Assembly: GCF_039545135.1 (NCBI RefSeq)
Contig: NZ_BAABRU010000011.1
Location: 1-64,000, forward strand
Length of the DNA: 64,000 nucleotides
Direction: 5' to 3'
From: Herpetosiphon gulosus
GTDB taxonomy: Bacteria; Chloroflexota; Chloroflexia; Chloroflexales; Herpetosiphonaceae
Part shown: one piece after another, positions 8,548-16,638 of the stretch
Layout: every line of letters begins with the position of its first letter
How positions within the stretch are numbered: the stretch's first letter is position 1
Made by a program: the position numbers and the translations under genes
The notes under the pieces: model-generated
Told to the model about the DNA's origin: nothing
Databases searched by the model: none
The model's input: only the letters and a program-made list of their open reading frames with translations

Positions 8548-11362
8548 GCCACCACCAACTAATAAAGTTTCGGGGAAGCGCCGCTTGCGGCGTTTTTTCC
8601 TGTTTGGCTTGGCATTATTGGGATTGTGGTTAGGACTGATGGCCTGGTTTAGCTATCGAATCGCTGATCAAAGCCAAACTCTGCACAACCTATTGCAAAC
8701 CCGACCGTTGCAATCTAGCCAAGCCCAAGCTTTTTGCAGTGAGTTAGCTGCAACTCACAGCAATATCGTGTGGTTTCGCCGATTGAGTTTGCCGTTGCAC
8801 CCCATTTTGCGCCGGAGCAATACTTGGCTAGGTGCGCTGCCCGCTGCTAGTGATGCTGCCCAACAAGCAGCAGATTTAGCCCAAGGTTATTGTCAACAAT
8901 TTAATCCAATAATTGCTATGCTCGATCTGCCAGCCAGCCAACGAACCAAGGCGTTGCTCGATTGGCTGAGTGCTAATCCACCACATTGGCTTGGGTTACA
9001 AACTGATCTGAGTCAATTGCAACAAACTTGGCAAACAGTGCCCAGCAACATCCAAACAGCACCATTTTTGCGCAACTATCAAATCCAATTAGCTCAGCTT
9101 GATCAACAATTAACCTCAGCCCAAACCAGCCTTGGCTTGCTTGAACAAGCTTGGCCGTTGGTTGAAACTGGTTGGGGCTGGCAAAAACCGCTACACTTGT
9201 TGATTGCTGGTCAAAATCCGTTGGAGTTGCGGCCAAGCGGCGGTTTTATTGGCAGTATTGCGACGCTCACAATCGAGCAAGGTCAAATTCGCACCATGGC
9301 CTACTTTAATAGTGCTGATTTTGCAGCGGTTGCGCCGACTGGTTCAGCCATACCCAAGCCCTACAACGATTATTTACGAGCCTCAATCTGGACTCTGCGT
9401 GATGCCAATTGGTGGCCCGATTGGCCGACCTCGGCTCAAAGTTTGCAAACATTTTGGCAATTAAACCAACAACCTGAGGTTGATGCAGTCATCGCACTCG
9501 ATCTCTATGCCTTGCAGGGCTTGATTCAGGTTTTAGCACCGTTGGAGATCGCAGGCTACGGCCAAATCAGCCAAGCCGAGAGCCTTGAGCAAATTTTTGG
9601 GCTGTACGATGGGCGCAGCGTTACTGGCGATAAACAATTTTTGGCGGCCTTGTTCAACAGCACCTTGGAAACTACTCGACATGCCAGTTTTAGCCAATGG
9701 CTGGGGATTGGCGCAAGTTTGCAGCAAGCCTTGCAACAACGCCATCTTAGCATCTATTTTAACGATCAACCAAGCCAATCCTTGATGTTGACCAATGGTT
9801 GGGCGGGCGCGATGCCAGTGGTTGAACACGATGTACTGGGCTTAGTTGATGCTGATCTATCCTATAGCGACGGCCAGAATTTTATTGAACAACGCATGCA
9901 GCTTGAAGTGCAACTTGATGCCCAAGCCCGCCCATTAACCAACACGCTCACGATCACCTATACCAACCGCTACGACGATTGGCGAGCCGATTTGAGCAAA
10001 CACGCGGTTTATGGCTATTGTTACAACGTTAAGTTGGCGGTGCAGCAGCGCATTCCAGGCTGTTATGGTGATTATGCTCGGGCTTATTTGCCGATTAATG
10101 CAATTCCGCTGCAATTAGAGGGAGCAGATACGCCGCCGGATCTCACGCAGGAAGGCCAATTTACCAGCGTTGGTTGGTATATGTTGCTCTACCCCGGCCA
10201 AACCCGCACGATTCGCTTGCGCTATTTGCCAAATATTCAAAGCCAGCCTTATCAATTAACTTGGTTCAAGCAAGCTGGAACCTTGGGCCAGCCGATCAGC
10301 GTAATCATCAATCAAGCCAATCAGCAAGCTCAATGGCATGGCTCGTTGCGCCAAGATCGCCAGTTTCGGTTTGAGGCTGGCACGATTCAAGCGCCAGCCA
10401 GCGATTTGCCTGCCATTGAGCCACAAGAATCCGCCGAGCAGGCTTGGCAATTGTGGCAACAAGGCCAGAACAGTGCCGCGCTCGACCGCTGGCAAACCAG
10501 CAACACGCTTGATCGGGCTTTGGATTATGTGGTTGGTTTGCGTTGGACCGCCGATCCAGCAACTGCCAACCAATTATTGAGCCAACTACGGCCATTGTTG
10601 CCTAATTCTGGTCGGGCGGCCTTTTTGGCGGGCTGGTTGGCAGAGTGGAATGATGATCAGCCCACAGCCCTACAAGCCTATCAAGCAGCCTTAGAGCATG
10701 AGCCAACCAGCCAAGCGGCGCGTTTGGCCTTGGCTTTGCTGCAACTCCAGCTTGGCGATGCTCAGGCCGCTCAAACCACGTTGCAACAGCTTGAAAATCC
10801 GCGTTTGGCCTTGCAGCGCTTGGCGTTTGATCGACGTATGGCTGGTGATTTGGCGCAGGCTGAGGGTTATTATCAGCTGCTGTTGACCCTCGACCCGCGT
10901 GATCGCGAAATTTGGGAAGAGCGTTATTGGCTGCGGCGTTATGCCAACGATCAGCCTGATTGGCAGGCAGTCGAACAACTGGCGAATCAGGCAATTGCCA
11001 TCTTTCCCGATGATGCTCAGTGGCTCAGCCGTCGCGCCGAGAGCTACGAGCGCCAAAATTTGCCGCAACAGGCGATTGCCGATTGGCAGCAAGTTACCAC
11101 AATTTCGCCGACCAATAGTTTGGCTTGGTATTATTTGGGCTTGCAACAACGGGCGCTTGGCGATTGGTCGGCTGCACAATCGTCGCTTGAAATGTTGATT
11201 ACGCTTGATCCACAGGCTGATTATTATTTAGTGCTGGGCGATACCCTGCGCGAATTGCAATTATTTGATGCTGCCCGTGAAGTCTATGCCAATGCGGCTA
11301 AACTTGAGCCTGAGCATCCTGGTTTGGCTGAACGCTGGCGTTTGTTGGAACATAGCCCGTGA
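8531..11362 (+). CDS. DUF4012 protein with C-terminal TPR repeats
   Basis: A large envelope protein of ~943 residues. A basic N-terminus and one membrane segment (about residues 24-46) are followed by an extracytoplasmic DUF4012 domain with its hallmark NPLELRPSGGFIGS near residue 228. The last ~300 residues are helical TPR-type repeats. DUF4012 proteins are common in exopolysaccharide clusters of Chloroflexota and Gram-positives, but their biochemistry is unknown. I chose the ATG at 8531, which overlaps the kinase stop by 17 bp; ATG 8516 is an alternative in the same frame. The 3' end overlaps the flippase start (ATAGCCCGTGAG), indicating coupling. The TPR fusion is somewhat unusual and suggests protein-protein scaffolding outside the membrane. 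Confidence 0.85.
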   Translation: MSAASKPPPTNKVSGKRRLRRFFLFGLALLGLWLGLMAWFSYRIADQSQTLHNLLQTRPLQSSQAQAFCSELAATHSNIVWFRRLSLPLHPILRRSNTWLGALPAASDAAQQAADLAQGYCQQFNPIIAMLDLPASQRTKALLDWLSANPPHWLGLQTDLSQLQQTWQTVPSNIQTAPFLRNYQIQLAQLDQQLTSAQTSLGLLEQAWPLVETGWGWQKPLHLLIAGQNPLELRPSGGFIGSIATLTIEQGQIRTMAYFNSADFAAVAPTGSAIPKPYNDYLRASIWTLRDANWWPDWPTSAQSLQTFWQLNQQPEVDAVIALDLYALQGLIQVLAPLEIAGYGQISQAESLEQIFGLYDGRSVTGDKQFLAALFNSTLETTRHASFSQWLGIGASLQQALQQRHLSIYFNDQPSQSLMLTNGWAGAMPVVEHDVLGLVDADLSYSDGQNFIEQRMQLEVQLDAQARPLTNTLTITYTNRYDDWRADLSKHAVYGYCYNVKLAVQQRIPGCYGDYARAYLPINAIPLQLEGADTPPDLTQEGQFTSVGWYMLLYPGQTRTIRLRYLPNIQSQPYQLTWFKQAGTLGQPISVIINQANQQAQWHGSLRQDRQFRFEAGTIQAPASDLPAIEPQESAEQAWQLWQQGQNSAALDRWQTSNTLDRALDYVVGLRWTADPATANQLLSQLRPLLPNSGRAAFLAGWLAEWNDDQPTALQAYQAALEHEPTSQAARLALALLQLQLGDAQAAQTTLQQLENPRLALQRLAFDRRMAGDLAQAEGYYQLLLTLDPRDREIWEERYWLRRYANDQPDWQAVEQLANQAIAIFPDDAQWLSRRAESYERQNLPQQAIADWQQVTTISPTNSLAWYYLGLQQRALGDWSAAQSSLEMLITLDPQADYYLVLGDTLRELQLFDAAREVYANAAKLEPEHPGLAERWRLLEHSP

Positions 11363-12774
11363 GTCGTCGCTTGCTCAAAGATACGGCGCTGTATGCCCTA
11401 ACTGGGGTGGCAACCAAAATGATTGGGGCATTGCTGCTGCCTTTGATCACGCGCTTGCTCAGCCCTGAATTGTATGGCAGCGTCGATTTGATTAGCCTTG
11501 TCGGTTTGTTTGCGATAGAGTTGGTGACGCTCGGCAGCGATTTTGCCTTAGCCCTGTATTTTCATGAAGCCACGATTGAGCGGCGGCGCTTAGTTGGCTC
11601 GCTCTGGGTAGCACGGCTACTTTTGGGCTTGTTCATCGCATGGATTGGCCATTTGCTTGCGCCCTATTTGGCGCTGCAATTGCTGCAACGTAGCGATGCC
11701 CAAACGATTTTGGCCTTGCGGCTTGGTTTATGGGGACAGCTTGCCAACGGCATCATCAGTTTGTGGTTCACAACCCTGCGCCAAGAGAGCAAAGCGCTAC
11801 GTTTATTTGGTCTGACGGTGCTGCGAGTAGCCGTGACCGCGTTATTGACAATTGGCTGGATGTTGCAAAGTAGCCAACGTTTGAGTGCTTATTTTGGGGC
11901 GATGCTGGTGGTTGATAGTTTGCTGGCGCTCGGCTTGACCCTCCAAATGCGTGGGCAACTGGGCTGGCCCGATTGGCGTTTGCTGCGAACTTTGTTGGGC
12001 AAAGGCTTGGGATTCTTGCCACGCTCGATCTATTTTGTGGCGATGACCTTGATCAATCGCCAGATTTTGCTGCATTTTGGCTCGTTGGAGCAAATTGGCC
12101 AGTATGCAGCGGCGACCAAAATTAGTTTTATCGTGTGGATTGTGATTAGCGCCGCCAATCAGGCTTGGTTGCCCTATAGCCTGTCGATTGCCAACACCCC
12201 TAACGCGAACGCCAATTATCGTCAATATTTAACGAGCTATACGATGTTGATGGGCGCTGCCACAACTGGCTTAGGCTTATTCGCCCCCGAATTGCTGCGG
12301 CTTTTGACCACAGGCGATTATCTGCCAGCAGCGCCAGCGGTTGGCTGGTATGCGCTAAATTTAATGGCGATCGGCTTGTTGACGGTGGCGGCAACCGGCC
12401 TGACAATCACTAAAACGACCACTGTTTTAGGCCAAACCAGCTTATTGACTGCGCTTTTGAATGTTGGTTTGGCGATTGTGCTCGTGCCATGGTTGGGCTT
12501 GGTTGGGGCGGCAATCGCAGCAGCAGGCGATCAACTGATCGCGGCGTGGTTGGTGTATCGCGCGGCTCAAAAACGCTATCCGATTGATTTTGATGTTAAG
12601 GCGGTGCTGGGTTGGCTGGGCTTGACGATGGCTTGTGTTGCCTTGGCTAGTTGGCTACCCTTGAGTTTGAGTTGGCCATTGATTGGGTTGAAACTGGCGA
12701 TTGTTGGCCTATGGTTGGGTTGTTTGTGGCGTTGGGGCCAGCCCAAAATGCTACTGAATTTGCTGAGAAGGTAG
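11359..12774 (+). CDS. Polysaccharide flippase (Wzx/MurJ-type oligosaccharide exporter)
   Basis: This 471-residue protein has about 12-14 hydrophobic helices and the PST/MVF superfamily layout: an N-terminal KDTALYALTGVATKMIGALLLPLITRLLSPELYG, which is the typical Wzx opening, and no soluble domain. Such proteins flip lipid-linked repeat units across the membrane. The GTG start at 11359 overlaps the DUF4012 stop codon by 4 bp, so it is translationally coupled and closes the surface-polysaccharide operon. No glycosyltransferase or Wzy polymerase lies in this stretch, so the remaining synthesis genes must be elsewhere. Confidence 0.9.
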   Translation: MSRRLLKDTALYALTGVATKMIGALLLPLITRLLSPELYGSVDLISLVGLFAIELVTLGSDFALALYFHEATIERRRLVGSLWVARLLLGLFIAWIGHLLAPYLALQLLQRSDAQTILALRLGLWGQLANGIISLWFTTLRQESKALRLFGLTVLRVAVTALLTIGWMLQSSQRLSAYFGAMLVVDSLLALGLTLQMRGQLGWPDWRLLRTLLGKGLGFLPRSIYFVAMTLINRQILLHFGSLEQIGQYAAATKISFIVWIVISAANQAWLPYSLSIANTPNANANYRQYLTSYTMLMGAATTGLGLFAPELLRLLTTGDYLPAAPAVGWYALNLMAIGLLTVAATGLTITKTTTVLGQTSLLTALLNVGLAIVLVPWLGLVGAAIAAAGDQLIAAWLVYRAAQKRYPIDFDVKAVLGWLGLTMACVALASWLPLSLSWPLIGLKLAIVGLWLGCLWRWGQPKMLLNLLRR

Positions 12775-12779
12775 ATATT

Positions 12780-12874
12780 CCCTCACCCCCGACCCCTTAG
12801 CGGTGGGAGAGAGGAGCACTGCTGCATCGATTCCCCCTCGCTCGCGTGCGGGAGAGGGGGCTAGGGGGTGAGGG
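12780..12874. repeat. Palindromic intergenic element, copy 1
   Basis: The element begins CCCTCACCCCC and ends GGGGGTGAGGG, with internal hairpins made of CCCTC/GAGGG-rich arms. It belongs to a family with seven near-complete copies in this window (also 20867, 29916, 39498, 52561, 63503 and 63636). It fills the gap between the flippase gene and the convergent DinB-like gene and could act as a bidirectional terminator. Confidence 0.85.
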
Positions 12875-12906
12875 CACTACTCCATTGCTAATCATATATT
12901 CTAAAC

Positions 12907-13410
12907 TTATGCGTTGATCTCGCGGTTATGGCCTCGGCCAGTTTCATGAGCATAGGCCCATGGCTGAAGATCGGGCGGCTCGATTCCCAACGATGTGAGA
13001 ATTGCACAAATTTGTTCACGGTGGATGTTGCTATGGTGCAGCGCTTGAGCGATCAAGGCTCCGCCATGAATTTCATAATCGCCTGTTACGAGGGTCACCA
13101 TTTGCTCAGCATCGAATGGCATAGCCAGAAATTCGGCCCAATTGGTGGCAGCCTGTTCAGCCCAGGCCTGTAGCCGTGCAAAATCGCTGGTCTCTTCGCG
13201 GTTGATCAGCCAATCAGGGGCTTTGCCTGAAAGATGTTGCAGATAGCGGGCATCAGCGCGGATGATATGATTGAAGGTGGCGATAATATTCCCGTAGCTG
13301 CCCACCACGGTTGTGGCAAGTTGCTCCTCGGAAAGCTGGCTACATGTTTGCAATAACAATGCGGTTGCCCAGCGATTGTGCTGAAACGAATCGAACAGAA
13401 CTCCGTGCAT
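12907..13410 (-). CDS. DinB/YfiT-like putative metal-dependent protein
   Basis: A 167-residue protein of the DinB-like four-helix-bundle superfamily. Expected features are an N-terminal helix with HNRWATALLL, a central histidine near FNHIIRADARYLQHL, and a C-terminal HHSNIHREQI motif. These supply the three histidines that bind metal in the family. Members act as thiol-dependent transferases or detoxification enzymes, but most, like this one, have no assigned substrate. A good AGAGGAGAT ribosome-binding site precedes the ATG, and a near-consensus promoter lies 36-64 bp upstream. The gene appears monocistronic. Confidence 0.85.
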   Translation of the reverse strand: MHGVLFDSFQHNRWATALLLQTCSQLSEEQLATTVVGSYGNIIATFNHIIRADARYLQHLSGKAPDWLINREETSDFARLQAWAEQAATNWAEFLAMPFDAEQMVTLVTGDYEIHGGALIAQALHHSNIHREQICAILTSLGIEPPDLQPWAYAHETGRGHNREINA

Positions 13411-13445
13411 TTGATCTCCTCTGATTTAAACGATCGATTAGCACG

Positions 13446-13491
13446 AATGTACTGCAAATAGCGGCAGGTGTCAACGCTAATGCTTGAGCAT
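13446..13491 (-). promoter_or_regulatory. Promoter of the DinB-like gene with adjacent palindrome
   Basis: On the minus strand, TTGACA (13474-13469), a 17-bp spacer and TACATT (13451-13446) form a near-consensus sigma-70 promoter. Five bases upstream of the -35 lies the 12-bp palindrome ATGCTCAAGCAT (13491-13480). A sister palindrome sits upstream of rtcB at 16160-16171, so it could be a shared operator. Confidence 0.65.
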
Positions 13492-13535
13492 GGTTGAATT
13501 TGGAAGCGTGAGCTGTGGAGATGAGCGGAGTGAGA

Positions 13536-13697
13536 TTATTGAAGTTTGGCGCGTTGGGCGAGGAGTTGCTGGCGCACGATGTCTTGCTTGAGGCTGGTGG
13601 TTGAACGAGGCTTGATTTGGCGCGTCAGCTTAAAACTGCCGATCAGCAGGCCACCACCAAGCACGAGTTGCAAACACCCAAAAATCAGATCAACCAT
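13536..13697 (-). CDS. Small single-span membrane protein (53 aa)
   Basis: A short reading frame of 53 codons, with an ATG at 13697 preceded by a GAGG ribosome-binding site five bases away, and a TAA at 13536-13538. The first ~22 residues (MVDLIFGCLQLVLGGGLLIG) form one hydrophobic helix. The rest is basic and glutamine-rich (QIKPRSTTSLKQDIVRQQ), so the likely topology is N-out with a cytoplasmic basic tail. It fills an otherwise empty gap between the DinB-like gene and the unknown gene at 13775. The ribosome-binding site, membrane helix and amphipathic tail support a real gene, but only conservation could prove it. Confidence 0.6.
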   Translation of the reverse strand: MVDLIFGCLQLVLGGGLLIGSFKLTRQIKPRSTTSLKQDIVRQQLLAQRAKLQ

Positions 13698-13774
13698 CGC
13701 TGCCTCAATTAAAACAATTTAGTCGGAATAAACTGTAGAATCAAGTATAGCCGATGGCTGATCTGCTTGTCAAA

Positions 13775-14251
13775 TTACTCGATATGTTTAAAACTGAGGT
13801 CGATCGATTGGGCATGCAGATGTTTGACGGCCAGCGTGGCGGGGTGGCTGCGCAACAAGTTTTCAAACTGCTCAAGCTCTTCGGGATGCAAACACCACTG
13901 ATTGCCGTGATTCAAACTAGTTAATTTCAAATTTGAAATATAGCGAAAGGTCAGCGAAAGCTGCTTAACCGAATCGTCGATCCATTCGCCGTCATCATCG
14001 ACATAGGTTTTCTCAACCACCAAATGGCGGGTCAAATTATAGCGAAAGCTTGGGTTCAAACCGTTTGGTTCAAGCCCCCATTGAAACAGCAACATATCAC
14101 CATCGTTAGCCAGATCACAATCGTCAATCCGAATTTCGCGATAGAATCCAAGCATAAGGTTGATCGCATCGTCAATGGCAAGGTATTCAAGCACTTTATC
14201 CGATTGTTCTAGCCACAAGTTAAAGCGGTCTAGCACATGTTTTGCTTGCAT
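13775..14251 (-). CDS. Hypothetical protein, 158 aa
   Basis: I do not recognise this family. The protein is acidic and soluble, with no signal peptide or membrane segment. Its N-terminal half looks helical (LDRFNLWLEQSDKVLEYLAI) and its middle looks beta-rich with aspartates (DDCDLANDGDMLLFQWG, YVDDDGEW). The start is the ATG at 14251, preceded by a weak GGAACGTGGA-like region. It is flanked by a 53-residue membrane protein gene downstream and a 505-bp repeat-filled gap upstream, so it is probably transcribed alone. Codon use resembles the neighbours, giving no sign of transfer. Confidence 0.65.
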   Translation of the reverse strand: MQAKHVLDRFNLWLEQSDKVLEYLAIDDAINLMLGFYREIRIDDCDLANDGDMLLFQWGLEPNGLNPSFRYNLTRHLVVEKTYVDDDGEWIDDSVKQLSLTFRYISNLKLTSLNHGNQWCLHPEELEQFENLLRSHPATLAVKHLHAQSIDLSFKHIE

Positions 14252-14383
14252 TCCACGTTCCTATTCTAGCTCTATGATTACGATCCTTGCATGATGGTGT
14301 ATTGTAAACTATTTATTGTCGTAGTTGGAAACGGCTTGGGTAAATTGGCTTAAACTGGAGGTTGGTGATTTATCGTCTCTTTT

Positions 14384-14492
14384 TCACCACCCCTCCGCCC
14401 CGCCTCAAGGCGGGGAACGCAGGGTGTTTTTATCCCCCTGCACCCCCTAAATGGCAATTGGTGATGTTCAGACGTTTGCTGATGAAATTGAG
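14384..14492. repeat. Direct repeat copy A in the 14252-14756 gap
   Basis: About 109 bp beginning TTCACCACCCCTCCGCCCC, holding a GCCTCAAGGC hairpin followed by a GGGTG...CCCCCTGCACCCC arm pair, and ending GATGAAATTGAG. It is ~85% identical by eye to copy B at 14545-14646. The stretch between them has a CCTGACCCCTAATTGCTG string of the G/C-rich type seen in other gaps. Confidence 0.8.
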
Positions 14493-14544
14493 AATATTGT
14501 TGTGCTTACGTCCTGACCCCTAATTGCTGATCACTGACCCCTCG

Positions 14545-14646
14545 TTCACCACTCCTCCGCTCCACCTCAAGGCGGGGAATGCAGGGTGTTTTTATCCCCT
14601 GCATCCCCTAAATGGCAACTGGTGAGGCGTTCGCTGATGAAGTGAG
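14545..14646. repeat. Direct repeat copy B in the 14252-14756 gap
   Basis: Second copy of the element at 14384, beginning TTCACCACTCCTCCGCTCC and ending GATGAAGTGAG. A related inverted fragment (CCCCCTGCGTTTCCCGCTGG) occurs near 63779. The rest of the gap up to 14756 holds a half copy of the CCCTC/GAGGG palindromic element (14693-14738) and no gene. Confidence 0.8.
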
Positions 14647-14756
14647 GTCGGCATGGTTCGAAGTGTAAGAAGTAAACCTTAGAAGATTGTGGCTCCCCTC
14701 GCCCACTACGGCGAGCGAGGGTTTGAGGGTGAGGAAACGGTTGGGACAACTCTTGC

Positions 14757-16079
14757 TTAGTTTTGGCCTGCTTCGCCTGCCATAATCACGGCGATTGGTT
14801 TCATACGGGCAAGGGGTTTGATCAAATCGGCTTCAAGTTGCAATTCCATCACTCGTTCGATGTCTTTGTAGGCCAACGGCGATTCATCGACGCTCCAGCC
14901 TTCGACATGCACACCATGTGCTTTGATGACTTTTTTGGCTTCGCTTGGGCTGATCGTGGCACGAGCTTTGGAGCGGCTGAACAAACGGCCTGCTCCATGC
15001 GAGGCGCTATGCAAGGCTTCAGGGTTGCCCAAGCCTTCAACCACATACGAAGCCGAAGCCATGCTGCCTGGAATCACCCCGCGCACGCCGACTCCAGCAG
15101 GCGTTGCGCCCTTGCGATGCACAATCAAATCGCCTTCGCGCCAAGCAAAATTATGGTGATTTTGAATGGTAGCAATTGGTTGGAGTTTGGTGCGTTGGGC
15201 AAACAAGCGGTGGATCACTTCATGATTAGCTTGGGCAAAAGCTCCGGCTAATTCCATAGCGGCCCAATATTCTTGGCCGGCCTCGCTATCCAAATCGAGC
15301 CATTCGTACATTTTGGGCACGTTGGCTTGCCGCGCAGTTTCTTGCACGGCGATGTTGCTATAGTGCTTGGCAATAGCATAGCCAACCCCACGCGAGCCGC
15401 TATGGGTCAGCAAGCCCACAAATTGGCGGGGCAAATCGTTTTCGCCAATTCGTTCGCCAACCACGATATTGGCAAAGTGGTTGCCGCTGCCGCTCGTGCC
15501 AAGTTGGGCGATGGCTTTTTCGCGCAAGCTCCGGGTTTGAGCGGTGATATTCCAATGTTTGATGCCTAAAATTGGATGATCTGGCCCACGTTTGCGGGTC
15601 GCACCTGAGCCAAACACCGTCACGTCAGCCAAATCACGAAATAATTGCTCATGCTGGCGTTGGATTTCCATGGGTGCTTCAGCAAAAATCGTGAGATGCA
15701 TGCGGCAGCCAATATCAACCCCAACCATCATGGGCGAGACAGCATTGTGAGCGGCAAAAACCCCGCCAATCGGCAAAGCAAAGCCCGGATGAGCGTCGGG
15801 CATCAAGGCTCCTTGGGCGGCAATTGGCAGGCGCAAGGCCAACAGCAATTGCTCCAAAGCAGCGGCTTCAATATCAACTCCAATTTGGCCATAGGCCTTG
15901 TAGGGCTGTGGCTGCTCATTGATCCGAGCTAATTCGGTGGGCTTGCCAAATTCAGCCTCGACTTGGGCTACAATTTGCAAATCCTTGGAGCCGCTTTTTT
16001 TGAGGGCGGCGGCATACTTAGCAATGGCCGTGAAGCGTTTATCGCCACGCCATGGCTTGAGTAAAACGTTGAGTTTCAT
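14757..16079 (-). CDS. rtcB: RtcB-family 3'-phosphate RNA ligase
   Basis: A 440-residue RtcB protein. RtcB seals 2',3'-cyclic-phosphate or 3'-phosphate RNA ends to 5'-OH ends using GTP and Mn2+. Metal- and guanylate-site motifs are visible: GVDIGCRMH (first metal Asp/Cys), the GSGNHF motif, LLTHSGSRGVG, NHHNFAW, and the SHGAGR histidine segment near the C-terminus, the usual GMP-linked region. I start it at the ATG at 16079. A TTG five codons upstream is in frame, but neither has a clear ribosome-binding site. No RtcA or archease gene is adjacent, so the cellular RNA substrate (tRNA repair or damage response) is not shown by context. Confidence 0.93.
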   Translation of the reverse strand: MKLNVLLKPWRGDKRFTAIAKYAAALKKSGSKDLQIVAQVEAEFGKPTELARINEQPQPYKAYGQIGVDIEAAALEQLLLALRLPIAAQGALMPDAHPGFALPIGGVFAAHNAVSPMMVGVDIGCRMHLTIFAEAPMEIQRQHEQLFRDLADVTVFGSGATRKRGPDHPILGIKHWNITAQTRSLREKAIAQLGTSGSGNHFANIVVGERIGENDLPRQFVGLLTHSGSRGVGYAIAKHYSNIAVQETARQANVPKMYEWLDLDSEAGQEYWAAMELAGAFAQANHEVIHRLFAQRTKLQPIATIQNHHNFAWREGDLIVHRKGATPAGVGVRGVIPGSMASASYVVEGLGNPEALHSASHGAGRLFSRSKARATISPSEAKKVIKAHGVHVEGWSVDESPLAYKDIERVMELQLEADLIKPLARMKPIAVIMAGEAGQN

Positions 16080-16141
16080 AAATTTGAGGCTCAATTCTAG
16101 GCCAGAGCGTTGAGCTACCGGCGGTTATTCAATCTCCAACC

Positions 16142-16171
16142 ACTATACTGAAACGCTGCATGCTCAAGCAT
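16142..16171 (-). promoter_or_regulatory. Putative rtcB promoter with palindrome ATGCTYRAGCAT
   Basis: A TATAGT -10 lies at 16147-16142 on the minus strand, about 63 bp upstream of the rtcB ATG. The palindrome ATGCTCAAGCAT/ATGCTTGAGCAT at 16160-16171 covers the place where a -35 should be, and no good -35 is seen. A regulator binding there could control the promoter. The same palindrome adjoins the promoter of the DinB-like gene. Confidence 0.4.
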
Positions 16172-16232
16172 CAGGCAGAATGTTGACATAGGCTCAGTCT
16201 AAATCCCGAGAACCTACCAGCCGCTAGACTTG

Positions 16233-16604
16233 TTAGTGAGTTTTACCATAGCGTAGTCGTAGCATCGTGTTGAGGTATTCGATGAAAACGGGGATGTCAA
16301 AGGGTTTGGAGAGGTAGGCATCTGCGCCTGCATCGGCTCCACGTTGAAAATCAACCTGTTCGGAGCGCACGGTCAGCATCATCACCGGAATGCTATAGCT
16401 CATTTTGATGCGGCGGCAAACTTCTGTGCCTTCGAGCATCGGCATATTCACATCAAGAATCACTGCATCGGGGCGTTGGCTAACGACTTTTTGTAATGCT
16501 TCCAACCCGTCACGGGCAATCGAAACCCGATGGCCTTCGAGCGCCAACACCTGTTGAACCAAACGAATAATATCTTGGTTATCATCAACCAATAAAATGT
16601 GCAT
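16233..16604 (-). CDS. Stand-alone CheY-like response regulator
   Basis: A 123-residue receiver domain with no output domain. The phosphorylation-site features are complete: acidic pair DD (residues 7-8 of MHILLVDDNQ), phospho-Asp in VILDVNMP, the T of MLTVRSE, and the lysine of LSKPF. The frame extends upstream, but the ATG at 16604 is chosen because GGAGGC lies 4-9 bases before it and the domain begins there. It follows the DUF3095 gene by 34 bp on the same strand, so the two are probably cotranscribed. No histidine kinase is nearby; an orphan kinase must serve it. Confidence 0.92.
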   Translation of the reverse strand: MHILLVDDNQDIIRLVQQVLALEGHRVSIARDGLEALQKVVSQRPDAVILDVNMPMLEGTEVCRRIKMSYSIPVMMLTVRSEQVDFQRGADAGADAYLSKPFDIPVFIEYLNTMLRLRYGKTH

Positions 16605-16638
16605 ACGGCCTCCAAAAAGTGCAATGGAGCCATTATAC

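Noticed and set aside
10691-11179. A 162-codon minus-strand frame
   Set aside because: Antisense to the TPR region of the DUF4012 protein; no start context and composition of a shadow frame.
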